DNA from: Platynereis dumerilii
Taxonomy: Eukaryota > Annelida > Polychaeta > Phyllodocida > Nereididae
DNA length: 64,000 nucleotides
Direction: 5' to 3'
NCBI GenBank assembly: GCA_026936325.1
Contig: JAPTHN010000025.1
Coordinates: forward strand, 3,378,001 to 3,442,000
The stretch's first letter is position 1. The number at the start of each line of letters is the position of its first letter. A program made the translations under genes and the position numbers. Under the pieces are notes generated by a model, which was not told where the DNA came from, made no database searches, and was given only the letters and a program-made list of their open reading frames with translations. Below are positions 36,083-49,263 of the stretch, one piece after another.

Positions 36083-36400
36083 CCATCTTGCAGCTGGTGT
36101 TTGAGTAGTTACTGTTCAGACCTGCTCCATTGAAGGTCTGATGCCTGCATGGGTTCGAACCATGGAAAAGACATATTTAGGGGACATCCGTGAGCAACAT
36201 CCCAGCTAGATGTCGTTCGGATAAGAAATAAAATTGGCATCCCCTTGTATCATTGTCTGTGCTTGGCAAGTTAAAGATCCCTGACAATCTCACATGGAGC
36301 AAATGTGTAACATGTTGAGGACTCTCCTCTCTCTCCCGTCTCATCAATCCACACCCACGAGCGTCCAGATGGGCTTAGAGGCTGTATTTACCATACCTAT
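36083..36400 (+). mobile_element. tRNA-derived SINE, family 2
   Basis: The B-box-like GGGTTCGAACCATG is at 36150. The body has CATCCCAGCTAGATGTCGTTC, TGTGCTTGGCAAGTTAAAGA (36259-36278) and an end at GAGCGTCCAGA..GGCT. It shares this order with the inverted copy at 48957-49263. Confidence 0.65.
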
Positions 36401-37204
36401 CTATATCTATCGATCCATGGATTGATTTGATTCTACTTCGGTTGCAATCAGTTTCTATTGGATTCTTGCTGGCCTATACACCAATTAATTAATTAATTAA
36501 CAAGAAACATAATTAGCTATAATTATTTTACCTACAACAATTCCCCATTCTATTAATAGCCATATGTGCTATTCTCATATTATTTTTATGGGCAATGCAT
36601 GTGGCACAGGTCCCTCCACCAGTCACCCCCAATTAACCCTATCACACCCTGAGGTTGTTATGTCATGACTCCGTCCATGAAATGGCATGTAACATGTCTC
36701 TGCTCACGAAATGACACCCCTTAATCACTGCTCACATGCAAGTTGGAAGCAGCAGAGGGTAAAAACCCCACTGAAACCCCTAAATGCCCAACATGTTTAA
36801 AGATAGCAATTTTGCCTTTTGCCAACTATTTGGACTTGAGAGTGTCTCTTTAAAATATCTTTAAAGCAATTATGTTGGCCCTCCAATTTGTACCAATTTG
36901 TGACTGAAATTAGCAGCAAAATCATCTCAGGTGGGTACTACTGGGTAGGCTATATTAGCAGGCACCAGAGTGAGAAATTATATACCAGTGGCTAGTCTAG
37001 TGAGGATAGATAGGTTTATTTATGTGGTAATTGACAGGGAATTTGACTCTATTAGAGTATAGAAGTTATTACCTCAACTGTGTCATATTGCGCTTTCTGC
37101 AAGGTGACGCGAAGGTGTGGGTGCATGGGAGAAAATGCTTAACGTTTAGTATTTATGCACTAATTAAGGTTAATAAGACAGGTGGGGCCACATTAATGAG
37201 GTGA

Positions 37205-37322
37205 GGTATCCTTTTTCATTCTTGGCAAAGGATGAAACATCCATCTGACATGGGTTGCCCAGGCGCGGATCCGAACTTAGGTCCTGAGGTGAGAAGCCCA
37301 GAGTGCTACCACTTGGCCCAAA
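37205..37322 (-). mobile_element. tRNA-like SINE head, family 4
   Basis: On the minus strand: A-box-like GCCAAGTGGTAGCAC, B-box-like AAGTTCGGATCCGC, then CTGGGCAACCCATG and GGATGTTTCATCC. Similar to 30848-30955. Confidence 0.5.
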
Positions 37323-37389
37323 TTGAAGTTGCATCGGCAAGATGTGGCACCACAGTTATTTTGGCAATTCCTCGGTATATAATAATCTA

Positions 37390-37480
37390 GGCCTATCTGC
37401 TTATCTATTTTTATTTATCTATCTATCTACCACTTATCTATCTTCTATCTTTATCTATATTAATTTATTCTATCTACCCT
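37390..37480 (+). repeat. Degenerate (TATC)n
   Basis: TATC units broken by TTTA and TACC words. Confidence 0.7.
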
Positions 37481-37879
37481 CCCTCTCGTATACATCAATC
37501 CCTCAACCAACTATATTCTTTTCAAATTTATAACGCAACATTTATTGCCAGTTAAATCACAATTATGACAGTTTAATGATAGTCTACACTTGTAACCATG
37601 TTCACTATATCTTCATATTTTAAAGTTCTTTTCATGTAAACGACATATAGTTATTTAAAGTATTCATAAATACTACAGTGATTATCATGTTAGTCTGTTA
37701 GCAAAGAAAGTCATAATTGTTAACATGTAAATTCACAAAATTGTGACGTACCTTGGCAGAATTTAATGTTATTAAATTGATGTTATCTGAATGTGAAAGA
37801 ATTCTACAAAGGAATATTCGGGCACTGCTGCAAGCAAGAAGATTTTATTTCCATCATTTTAGAAATCGAAAAAAAGTTG

Positions 37880-38570
37880 AGCAGATTAACAGACATATCT
37901 CATTCAGAGTTGACCCTTGCTTAGATTCACAACTATACCTTATGTAGAAGTTGACCCTTGCATAGATTCATGAACATACCTTATTTAGAAGTTGACCCTT
38001 GTAAAGATTAACAAACAGACCTCATTCAGAGGTTGATCCTTACACGTATAACAAATGTATTTCATATAGAAGTTGACCCTTGCATAGTTTAACAAACATA
38101 TCTCATTTAGAAGTTGACCCTTGCATAGATTAACACACATATCTCATTTAGAAGTTGACCCTTGCATAGATTAACACACATATCTCATTTGGAAGTTGAC
38201 CCTTTCATAGATTAACAAACATATCTCATTTAGAAGTCGACGCTGGCACAGATTAACAAACACATCTCATTTTGAAGTTAACCCTTCCACAGATTAACCA
38301 AGATATATCATTTAGAAGTTTATCCTTGCAGAGTTTAACAAACATGTGTCATTTAGAAGTTGGCCCTTGCATAGATTAACAAAAACATATCTCATTTAGA
38401 AGTTGATCCTTGCACAGATTAACAACCATATCCCTTTAAGATGTTGAACCTTGCACATATTAACAAACGTATATCTCATTTAGAAGTTGCTCCTTGCAGA
38501 GATTAACAAACATCTAATCTAGAAGTTTGTCGCAAATGACAACATTATCTCATTTAGAAGCACCGATTAT
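37880..38570 (+). repeat. 41-bp minisatellite, about 16-17 copies
   Basis: The unit is TTAGAAGTTGACCCTTGCAT followed by AGATTAACAAACATATCTCAT. Copies are uniform near 38095-38240 and more diverged at both ends. Confidence 0.9.
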
Positions 38571-39112
38571 CAGAATATATATCTCAAAATAATTATATAG
38601 TTCTGAAGCACATATTATAAGTTAGAAATATTCATATGTTGGTCGGCTATATTTGTATTTGGTTAACCAATATCATTCTTGGCATAATTTCACGTACGAA
38701 AATTGCCAAAAATTGGCCGTAGGTAGAAAAGAGCAAACACTAGACAAGGATCTAAAATGCTTTTTGAATAATTCTCACAGCTTTTCAAACGGAGTCATGG
38801 CCCAGTGAATAGCTAGCAATCTCCAGAAAGGAGTCACACAGACTCCTCATTGTACATACAAGATCTTGTACAAAATTCCATAGAAAAAGCCAAGCATGAC
38901 GTCACAATATGACACTGTTCCTTTAAGAGCCCCAAAATATATTTGATGCTTTTTTGCCGTCCTTTTTTTTCACAAGTTTTCTTTTTCTTTTAATGCTTCT
39001 GTATTAAAAGGAAAGAGTTCCACTGCTATTTAAGCATGTTTTACAGTATGTTTGCAAACATGAAAATACAACGTAAGATGTTTGAATGGAATTTTTTCTA
39101 GGCTAATACTCG

Positions 39113-39215
39113 AGGATGGATGATTACAGCTTTACGGTCTGTATTTGTGCACTTGATTTCAGCTATTTATTTGTGGTAGGCTTATTCGGACAGGAGGAAG
39201 ATACGCAATCAAGCT
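39113..39215 (-). mobile_element. SINE fragment, family 1
   Basis: 'GATGGATGATTACAGCTTTACG' (split 39116-39137) and 'TTATTCGGACAGGAGGAAGA' match the family-1 body; the head is missing. Confidence 0.5.
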
Positions 39216-40559
39216 AAATCCATCTATGAAAAAGTATATCGGCTTATGCCTATGAAGAATACAACAACTGGAAAACATGTCCATGAATATCCACATTATT
39301 ACAACAATCATTATAATTATGATATTATATGAGTGTTCTATGCCCTTATTGTACTGATAGGGCACTTATTGTGACACATATGCAAGTTCATGCTAGTTTA
39401 AAAGGGGTACAAAGGGGTGTAGCCATTTCCATGATTTATCTATTTACCCTAAAAGGGTGAATACAGGTGAATGGGGTGGACAAATAAAGTGTGGGTAGGG
39501 GGGATTTCCTTTATCAAATGGTATACATATCACAATACTATCCATGCTATCTGTCTAAAGGTTTGTCGTTAGTATTTGACTTGAAGTAAAACTATAAAAT
39601 ATTTGGTCAATTTCCCAAATTGAAACACACATGGCAAGAAAGCTATAGAAGCCAAAGAAGAAAATATCCTATCAAAATATCCGAGAGGGAAAAACTTACG
39701 ATATTATGATAACAACTTAAATGATAATACATGTCACAAACTTACACATACAACATTTACAAACATGTATTATTTTAAAAGAAATTGATTCTCTAACTGG
39801 TGACAATTGACAAAGAATTTACAATGCATAATAGTCACTAGGTGTTAAAAATTGGCTTTCAAGTAGGAAATACAAATCACCACAGCACATCGGAATGCTG
39901 TTGATAACACAATTCCGTGTTTTATCTAATGCTTTTTTCTTGAGACAAATTGATTTCCTTTCCACCAATAAAGCAAGCAGACTGGGACCTGTTATTGTTA
40001 AAATGGCTAAATTGTTGGAAACCTCAGCCAAACACAATGCTGCCAGCTATTTTCATTAATTTTCTGATGATTTTCTCAATGTTTTTCTGTGAACATTTTA
40101 AACTGACAAAAAATTCAGTCTCGTAAAGTAAAGGCAATACCAAAACAACATCATCATAAAATATTCTTTCTTTTTCTGTTAAGCGAAGAAATACCAAAGA
40201 AGCTTCTAGTGCGACAGATCAAATGATCACTTTTCTCTCCTCAGTATCATCATCATCATAAATTGATTATCATCATTAAAATTCCATTCATAATGTTTCG
40301 GAAAATTCATCTCAGTCTCAAAGAACTACATTATAGAAAACCAACATTCTGCAGAAATGTGAAAAAAAACAACAACACTATTCTGCTATTGTCAAAAAGT
40401 GCCATAAATTAGAATACAACAAAGTAACTTTCTACTAAAATGTAAAATGTCATGATGTGCTGATACAGACATTTCTCTCAGCAGTCAGACATGTTTGTTG
40501 CTTCCTTCCAACATTCTCAGGCATTTCAGGAAATTCCTTTTAATAAACCGGAAGCCATG

Positions 40560-40573
40560 GTTACCATAGCAAC
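40560..40573. promoter_or_regulatory. Intronic X-box motif
   Basis: GTTACCATAGCAAC is a perfect match to the RFX X-box consensus with a 2-bp AT spacer, inside intron 1 of the neurexin-like gene. Function is inferred only. Confidence 0.4.
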
Positions 40574-40967
40574 CTCTGATGCTACATGGTCAGGATGATG
40601 TCATTGCATGGATGAGTCTCCAGTCATCATAGCAACCACCATATCCTGTATTAGTGTGTTTGACTTCTGAATGTTTGTTTAAATGTCATTGTTGTATGAC
40701 ATCTGAACGGAATGCAGGAAAAAAGAATATTGTCATAACTAAACCATGTCCATTTTCAGTGAAAAAGGATTTAAATTAAAACTGGTATCACACAGGAGCT
40801 GAGGAGTCAGCAGATCAATTTTATATAAACCGAACTCATGTCGCTGATAAATAAGAATGACATAACGGAGTTCTTATCCCTTGAAAATGTAAATTTTTTT
40901 CTAACTTTACCATCCTCCATCCGATTCTTTTCCCCAGAATCCCCCTATGAGAGAATTTTGGACAGCG

Positions 40968-41070
40968 GCTTCAATTGTCCTTTGCTTCATTGTGTTGTCA
41001 GGACTCGTATATCCTAATTAGCCTACCAACTTCATAAATATAGGATGTAATGCCCCAATCACCCCCTACC
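40968..41070 (+). mobile_element. SINE fragment, family 1
   Basis: Body words TTCAATTGTCCTTTGCTTCA, CCTAATTAGCCTACCA and GGATGTAATGCCCCAATCA. No tRNA-like head. Confidence 0.55.
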
Positions 41071-42611
41071 CATCAACCCCCTTACTTCCTTACTTCCTTT
41101 CAAATTCCTACCTCTCTCTGAAATGCCAAATAATTTGCAAGCAATTTAGTCTCTCATTCTTTCTGTTTGTTTCAATAAGACACTCAGGACTTCTTATACA
41201 CTACATGACTATAGTATCTGTGTTATCTGTGCTATTCCTTACTTCTGGCTCAGTTCTGACAGTCTTAATCACCTGTAGACAGATATGCCCTCTACAACTA
41301 GTCAGTCTAAATTTTTCTTAACCTTGCTGTTTATAAGAACGGGGGAAATAAATAAAACTTTTGATTCCCCCAGAAACAGCTGACTTAAGCCAGGTGATCT
41401 AACAGTAAACGTTGCCATAGAAACGATGTCTAAACAAGAAATGGCAAAAAGCCAGGTTCACCCGAATCACACGGAGAGTCGAAATCTCACGAAATAGTTC
41501 CGAAATCAGTTTGTCTGACTGCCGCGGTATGTCTACCGTACCTTCAAATTATATGGATTTTTATCTATCTTTACTGATTCTCTTGTGTTACAGTCCACCT
41601 ACCTACCTATCTATCAATTTATCTGTCCTCAAAAGATCTTTTGTATATCATTGTTTTTCATTGCTATTTTCAATCCATATTCTTACTGGGACAAAACATC
41701 AAACAATGAAGTGGTCTTCTTTCAATCAAACACAAGTATTCTGTCATGGACAGTTTTCTGTCTGTCTATAATACTCTGTATGTATCACAGATGTCTATCA
41801 ATCATTGTGTCTGTCCGAACATCTATTGGGTAACAAGTCAGCTGTCAAATTATAGTATACTTTCCATCCAATGGGGGTGATTTCAATCACCGTTTCATGA
41901 AAGTTTGATTGGAAACAGTTTTACTTCATATAAATAACACATTCAAACAAGTGAAGTTTGTGAATGCTTTTAGAATTAGATATATATAAGAAAGTTCATT
42001 ATTTTCAAATTCCAAAACAATGAAGGTTACAAGCAAGAGAACTAGAGTACTAGATCCTTCAGAAGTGTTGTAACCTGAATCAGGTCTTCAAATGCAGTGT
42101 ACACACCACCCAAAAGAAAAGTAACCTAAACATTTCTTTTAAGAAGTCCCTGAGTGTTTCAGCACAGACATTTAATATGGCATCTTGGCGTATAAATGCA
42201 AAAGATCTTGAAAATACAGTTTTCTTGCGACAAACAACCTATTTCGGTCTCTTCTAATTTGAAGCCATTCATGTAGACTACTGGTGTTTGTAAAAGCAGA
42301 AATTGCTTAATTATTACTGCTCATTGGAATTGTGTTACTGCCTGTCATCACAGGAAATATTTCAATTGATATGTAAGCATTGGCTTAATATTATTAGTCA
42401 ATTTAAAGTCATCAAATGTTTCCTTCTCCTGAATATCAGCGGTGGCAGAATTGTGACATTTATCGTACCAACAAACATGCAGAATTAAGGACTCAATATT
42501 GTCAACTAGAAGGCAAATGGAATTCTTGTAAGTCGAATTTTAAGACCTGATTATGAGTCGTGGCATTTATTCAAGAAGACACGGTTCACCCCTATCACTA
42601 CACTTGACTGT

Positions 42612-42794
42612 CTACACTTCTAAAACATCAACATCAACTTCGGGAGAGATTTTCCCCATCTTCACGATCTTCCAGGCAAGTTGCGTGCAAGCTCCACCAT
42701 AACCAAGCTCGGAGGCATCTGTGTACAGTCTAAAACTGAGCAGTGCAAATTCAAACATCTTAGGCCACATACCTTCTGGTTGGCTTCTACACAC
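42612..42794 (-). pseudogene. Retroelement RNase H fossil
   Basis: A short fragment carrying LYTDASELGYGG and a later VDVLE, the RNase H pattern of LTR-type and DIRS-like retroelements (TDAS..G.GG). Only this piece is present. It is a broken, old remnant with no terminal repeats visible. The family within the retroelements is uncertain. Confidence 0.5.
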
Positions 42795-44360
42795 CTATAA
42801 CATCTGGAGTCTAGGTAAACTTTAGAAAAGGGCAAAAAATCTCAAGTTTCAGTAGAGCACCAGGAGATCTGTGCACTTTTAATTAGTTGATGAAGGATCC
42901 AATAGATTGGAATTCAGTACAAACAAGAGTACAAATCATTCTTTCTTTTATTCTGTAGCTATTTTCTCTCTTTGTGTAAAGCATACAATACTGTACATTT
43001 TCTTTTTGTTCCTCTACTTACATTTTTCTTTTGTATGTATATATTTTCTTATCACAAATACACTTGAATGGAGTCGAGAGTCACTAAGTCAAAGAGCACT
43101 GTATACTGTCATGTTGTATTTTATCGAAGGAGTTTTTGAAATTTTTTAGTTCGATTTATGAAGATGTAGGAGCTGAATCAGATAAAACCGTATAACCACA
43201 GGAAGTCCTGTCAAACTGTAAGTCTAACAGTCTAATGTCTAATATAAGATTTTAGTTCAAGTGTTAAGAGGTACAATGTATTAGGAGCAGACATATTTCA
43301 GAGGTTTAAGTTTCATTATATTTAAAATAGACAATTTAAACAATTTTTTCTCCTCAGAACATTCGGACATGACCCTTTGATTGGCATCAGAAATTAGGTC
43401 GATCAATATACCTGTATGTCTGTCTAAGCCACATCTATCTGTCTCATATCTGTCTGTCTATCTAGGCCTATCTGATTCTGGGAAGTTTAGACTTTTCATT
43501 TATCTATCATCTGTCTGTGCATCAATTCATCTATTGATTGAATTTTCTACCTGCCCTTCCATCCATCCAACCATTCATTGCCCTAGCGACATACTTTCAT
43601 CCCAATATATCTCTACCTTTCGCCATCTTTAAATTATCTATCTACCATGGAATCCACTACATGTAGTGCCCTATGTAACCCGCATGCTTTCTCCTCTTTG
43701 GATCTATGGAGGATCTTCTACCCCCTGGAACTCCATCATAGCAAGGACTAAGGCACAAGAGCTCACAAGAAGCTATCATGTTAGATAATCAAAGCAAGAT
43801 GGCAGCCCTCCAAATGCATCATGGGAAGATAGGGCCTCTTGCTGAGCACCCTGGGAAGGAATGCACTCAAACAGAACTGTGATATGGTGAGAGGTCACAA
43901 ATAGAAAGAAAAGTGCAAAAAAAGGAAATAATTGAAAACAAAAATCGAGAGAAAAACGAGCTGAAAATATGGAAAGAAGGGTGGTTTATCTCTTCGCAGC
44001 TAAAAATATAACTGATGTCATTTTTAAAGAGAAGTCTATCCCTACAATCTACATATGAACCCGGGTTACTTAGATGACAAGTTTTAAAGAAAGGTGATGA
44101 AGATAAAATGATGAACTATATATGATGCTAAAATATATGTATTATACACCATGCAAGCAAAGTATCAATTGTCTAGAATGAAAGAGGTCTTTCTTCTGCT
44201 AAATAATTGCTAAGGTTCTGCGCAAAACAACAAGGCACCAAGCAGGTGGGCCTGGGCCTACACTTAATTGGACAGAATTTCATAACATAGGCCTAAATTA
44301 ATATTAAACAAGCATGATGCTCAGCTGAAGAACACACGATTGTAGTAGCATTTAATATGG

Positions 44361-44757
44361 TGTGATAAAGGATCAATTACAAGTTGTTGTGATAAACAAT
44401 CAAGTACAAGTTGTTGTTGTGATAAACAATCAATTACAAGTTGAACATTGTGATAAACAATCAAGTACAAGTTGTTATTTTGTAAAACAATCATTTACAT
44501 GTTTTTGATTTTGAGATAGGCAATCAATTACAAGTTGATGTTGTGACAAACAATCAATTGCAAATTGTGATAAACGATCAAATCAGGTTGTTGTGATAAA
44601 CAATCAATCACAGCTTGGTGTGATAAACAATCAATCACAGCTCGTTGTGATAAACAATCAAGTACAAGTTGTTGTTGTGATAAACAATCAATTACAAGTT
44701 GAACATTGTGATAAACAATCAAGTACAAGTTGTTATTTTGTAAAACAATCATTTGCA
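44361..44757 (+). repeat. ~26-30-bp minisatellite with higher-order duplication
   Basis: Units of GTGATAAACAATCAATTACAA with GTTGTT spacers of varying length. A block of about 108 bp at 44388-44496 is repeated almost exactly at 44646-44754, 258 bp apart. The array also produces long open frames on both strands, which are not genes. Confidence 0.85.
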
Positions 44758-45260
44758 AGAAATAGCAATGAAACTGTGCGGAGAGGTCCCACAATGGAAG
44801 GTTTGAAATTTCACAAAACATTTGCATTATTTTACCGTCTTTTTGCATTATTTCAGAGAATTTTTATGAAATATAACAAAGTTTTACAAAATAACACGGA
44901 AAAAGGCTGAACATCAAAATGGTACTAACGGACCACCGCAATCAGAAAAACAACAATTTACTTTGTCCTGCAAACCTACAGTTTACAAGCATTAGTCATC
45001 CCAGTATATGTGCATGATATGTATTCACTTTATACATCATACATTCATAGGGCTCAAAGCTATTGTTTTTTTTCCACCAAAAAATACATAATGGCACAGG
45101 TTTACTGGGGTAGTTTGGCTGGAACACAGGCGGTAGATTCGCTGAACATTTACCATATTTCCATGAATATCGGTCATGGCGCTAAAGTCTTTTGTTACTG
45201 GTGCTACCCTGACTCTTAGCGGCTCAATTTATTTCAGGTAGCATTTCACAAGATATATTC

Positions 45261-45454
45261 TGGTTGCTCTAGTGGTTGCTTGGCTGATAATCGCCGGGTC
45301 CAGGGTTCGAATCGAGCTCTTGTCTGGTCACCTGGACTTATGTTTGACGGCAGTTTCAATCATCCTTTGCCTCATTGCCATGTCCCCCTCCTGTCCTAAT
45401 TAGCCTACCAAGTGCATAAATACCGGACGTAAAGTCCAATCATCCATCAATCCC
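45261..45454 (+). mobile_element. tRNA-derived SINE, family 1 (full length)
   Basis: A-box region TCTAGTGGTTGCTTGG, B box GGGTTCGAATCGAGC, body GGTCACCTGG..TTTCAATCATCC..CCTGTCCTAATTAGCC, tail CCAATCATCCATCAATCCC. Confidence 0.75.
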
Positions 45455-45921
45455 TTGAGTACACCTTATAATTTGACCAAGAGCTCATTTGAAGCTGGCC
45501 ATTAATCTTGTTGAAGCGTTTCATTGTCAAAATACAGTGTACATTCTGAGTCTGCAGACTGACTAGCTGTGCAGTGTACATGTTATACACACACAGTATG
45601 TGGTATTGGACAGGAAAAAGCTAAACATGTCAAAAAAAGAATCCAAAAAGAAAAAAAATACACTCATATTACTGTCTGCCTAACTATGGGCTAGGAAAAA
45701 ACAAATTAGCACATAAGAAATAAATAAACATATTCCCACAAAACAAAGGGAAAGGCAAAGAATTGTTTATTTGGACCAAGTTAATATGCCCCCAAGCCAT
45801 TGCATGAATAGCACACATAAAAGAGGAGGCAATAAAGAAAAGATAGATTTTCTAAATAATATTTATTAACATCACAAGAATATGGTTTGCATGATGAGAA
45901 AGACAGCTTCAGAGTTCAGAG

Positions 45922-46100
45922 GGATGAATGGTTGGAGCTTTACATCCTCAATTCTTGCACCAGAGTAGGATAATTAGGACAGGAGAAGGATGTAGCAATA
46001 AATGGAAGGATGATTGATACTGACACACAAACTGCTGTCCAACATTGGTACAGGTGACCCGGCCAGAGTCGGCTCCAACCCCCACAGGAAGTCAGGAGCA
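45922..46100 (-). mobile_element. SINE, family 1, degraded
   Basis: The body in minus orientation (GGATGAATGGTTGGAGCTTT..AGGACAGGAGAAGG..GTCCAACATTGGTACAGGTG) followed by a worn head. Confidence 0.6.
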
Positions 46101-47079
46101 CTGCATATTTTCGAGCTGGCATTGAGTAATATTTTTTGTGTAGTCTATAGCAATGTTTTGCAACATACAATTAACATTAGATTAATGAAATTTTTGTTCC
46201 AACCAGCTAAACAGTGAAGAGGGAATGATCAAACACTTTACTGATTGACTTTCAATATTGACTAACTTATTCCTTGAACAATAAAAACAAAATGAATATA
46301 CCCATTTGAACCAACTACTGACAGGTCTGATTTTGACTACACTGCTGAATGATTCACAAAATTACGTCACTACTGAATTGTTTGACTGGCTGACTAATCA
46401 CTTGACTACTGTAACTTGCTGACTGCTTCAGCAGAATAATGTGCATAATGGAATGACTGACTCAGTGGGCTACCTGTCAAGCATCAGACTTAGCAGCTTA
46501 TGGAAAGTATTTCAGTAAGTTAAATCACTTCCCAAAATCCCCAGAATCATGGAGTTAGGCCTATCCCTGCAGAACAGAATATATTGGTCAATTCCAATAT
46601 TGACAAGGAGCTGATTACCATAACTCCCAGCCAAGTTAGCTTTCAGCAGTAGCAGAGGATTGACAATTTAATCTATTAAACATCTTCAATAATGCATTCA
46701 CTTATTCATAAGGCGCATCTCACTTGCAATTGTTGAAATCTGTGAACAATTTGATGATTGAATAATCTGGTATATGGTGAAGTCACCATACACTTCCAAC
46801 TTCCAAGGATATTCACTATTCAGGGGCACCACTAATGCATCATCATTTATAATCCACCAATGACTCCTCAATTATCTAATGTTCTGGTAATATTGTTAAT
46901 CAGACTACCTTGAAGTTTTTACACAGCTTCTAGTAAATGGTTACTTTTTGGTATTCATGAATTCTTACAGACAGAAGAGCAGCTGGTCCTAATTTTCTAA
47001 GGAAGTTAGTGACTTAATGAACCAAGCTCATCCCCCTCTTACTACTTAACCCTCCCCCCCTTACACCAAGAACTTCCTG

Positions 47080-47093
47080 GTAACCATGGCAAC
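47080..47093. promoter_or_regulatory. Intronic X-box motif
   Basis: GTAACCATGGCAAC is the same 14-mer as the one over the start codon at 61462-61475. It matches the X-box consensus perfectly. Confidence 0.4.
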
Positions 47094-47902
47094 CATTCTA
47101 CACATCATCACTCCAGGAATTCTAGTAAACTCCAAAAGAATCTCAAACACCAGTAAACTATCTGCAAAGTTTACATGACCCAACTTTCAAACATTTGGTC
47201 CCAAGATATATTTATGATGGTTTATGGCAGACAGACTCAGACATCTATATAAATAGAGCATAAAAAAAGAATATTTTTAAGTGATTGCCTAGGCATGAAA
47301 ACCCTGTACATGATTTAGGATAGGTGAATTAGACATCTGGAAATATGTAGATTGGTCACCATTATATATAAATTCAAAATTGGCATTTATATATAAATAC
47401 AAGCAGCCCAAACAGCACGAAGTTCTATCTACATATTTAAAGGTATTTCTCTTGTTAGATGCTACATATAATATTTAAAAAAATTACAATATTATTATAT
47501 TTAAAATTAACTTTCCATTATATTCTGTAATATTCAATAATTTGTGATCATATTTCCTATTGTATTCAAAAGCATTAACCATGTGTTTAATTTTCTACTA
47601 GGTATCTCTAGCAATCTTTCTAAGTGTTTGAGAAACTCTTTTTTCAAAATTATTGTGAGACTTTATCTCAGCTTTGAATGTTTGCTAAAGTCCTTGGGTG
47701 AAATTGATGCGCTATATCCGCCTTTTGACTCCAACATTAGTCATCCACTAAAACACTAGTCTCTCGGTTTTTCTGATTAGTATTTGGTGTGGAGTATTAG
47801 GATTTGATTGTTGGGGGATAAGTCTGTGTCTGTTGTTTGCAGGTATGATGTTATCAATTATTTCAGGTACACGGGAAGAAATGTTGAAAAGAGACAGAAT
47901 GG

Positions 47903-48015
47903 AATGATGGAAGAAGAAAGGGAAAGAAGAAGAAAGGAAGAAGGAAGGAAAAGAAAGGAAGAAGGAAGGAAAAGAAAGAAGAATCAAGGAGAGAAGAAGA
48001 AAGAAAGCATGGAAA
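47903..48015 (+). repeat. Polypurine GAAG/GGAA tract
   Basis: About 110 bp of nearly pure A/G with AAGGAAGAAGGAAGGAAAAG repeated. It underlies a spurious Lys/Glu/Arg-rich open frame. Confidence 0.8.
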
Positions 48016-48151
48016 GCCGGTCAGAAGGAAGGGCAGAAGTCCTGATAGAAGGAATTAAAGACAGAAGGAAGAACGGACAGAAGGTAAGTCAATGGAAGGA
48101 CGGATGGACCAAATGCACGACTGAGAGACTAAACTTGCAAAAAGAAGAAAG

Positions 48152-48348
48152 AGATGGATGGATGGATGTTTGGGGCTTTACGTCCTGTATTTATGCACTT
48201 ATTAGGCTAATTAGGACAGGGGGAGGACACGGCAATGAGGCGAAGGATGATTGAAACAGCTGTCCAACATAGGCCCAGGTGACCTGGCAAGAGCTGGATT
48301 CGAACCCTGGACCCAGTGATTGGCAGTCCAGCACGCTACCACTAGACA
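48152..48348 (-). mobile_element. tRNA-derived SINE, family 1 (full length)
   Basis: On the minus strand: head TCTAGTGGTAGCGTGCTGG, B box GGGTTCGAATCCAGC, body through CAGGTGACCTGG (plus strand), and tail ATGGATGGATGG at the low-coordinate end. The best-preserved copy in the window. Confidence 0.8.
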
Positions 48349-48956
48349 AACCCTCCCCCCAAGAAGAAAGAGAAGATGACTAGATTAATCCACAAAAACA
48401 TACTTTCTGATATCATCAATCAGCAATTCTCTGGGTGTCAGCAATGATCTAATAAACACAATTTCATGACAACTACCTAAGAAAAGAAGACGGCAAAAGA
48501 GTGAAAGTGAATTACAATGATGACTCCCACATCTTTATTAGGAGCCCAAAAAATCCTGACACACAACCCCAAAAACACAATAGGCCAATACAAGTTTTGG
48601 ATCTTTTGTCAAAATACAATAGGAAGAGTAACAATATGTGAAACATGAGAACCCAGCCCAAGTGATATATAGATGTATCTACTGTTCATTCTGACATTGA
48701 TGCATTGCAGTCATTTGCAGTTTTTGTTGCAGTTTTTGCTGCAGTTTTTGCTGCAGCCCTGGCTCTGGTGTAGTAATGATACCATTTCTGCTTGAAAAAG
48801 GGAACTTCCGATAATGAGCATTGCCATAATTTTCACATTGAAGCATATATTTGACTCACTGTCATTGGAAATTTGGAATTATTGGTGAAAATAAAAAATA
48901 ATATTGACCAAATAAGTTCCTCAAAATTTCATTTTACTAAACTAAATTGTTATAAA

Positions 48957-49263
48957 GATAAGGTAAGTGCAGCCCTCCAGTTCTAGACGCTCGGGAGGCT
49001 TGACATTTGAGATTGAAGAGAGAGCGGGATCGAATCCTCAACATGTTACAGTTACCGCATGTGAGGGATCTTTTAGTTGCCAAGCATAGACACAGATCTA
49101 TACAACATGTACAAGGGGTTGCCATACCATCCGAATGATATCCAGCTGGGATTTTGCTCATGAAGGTCCACCGAAAATTTTGGATTCCCCAATCATGGTT
49201 CGAACCCATGCACATCATGGGATTAGGCCGGAACCTTAACCACTCAGCCACCCATCTGCCAAG
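48957..49263 (-). mobile_element. tRNA-derived SINE, family 2 (full length)
   Basis: The head on the minus strand, GGTGGCTGAGTGGTTAAGG and later CATGGGTTCGAACCATG, resembles a class II (Ser/Leu-like) tRNA with A and B boxes. The body has ATCCAGCTGGGATTT and the TTGCCAAGCATAGACACAG end, matching 36083-36400. Confidence 0.75.

Noticed and set aside
37880-38570. CRISPR-like array (regular direct repeats)
   Set aside because: There are no unique spacers; it is a head-to-tail 41-bp minisatellite in an animal intron.
44528-44910. Repetitive open frames (DCLSQ, INNQSQL) on both strands
   Set aside because: Direct translation of the 44.4-kb minisatellite.
47808-48254. 148-codon Glu/Lys/Arg-rich open frame
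   Set aside because: It runs through a polypurine tract and then into a SINE body; no splice sites or conserved motif support it.
48957-49263. A functional tRNA gene (Ser/Leu-like head with A and B boxes)
   Set aside because: The tRNA-like part continues into a body shared with 36083-36400, so it is a SINE, and the acceptor-stem ends do not pair convincingly.
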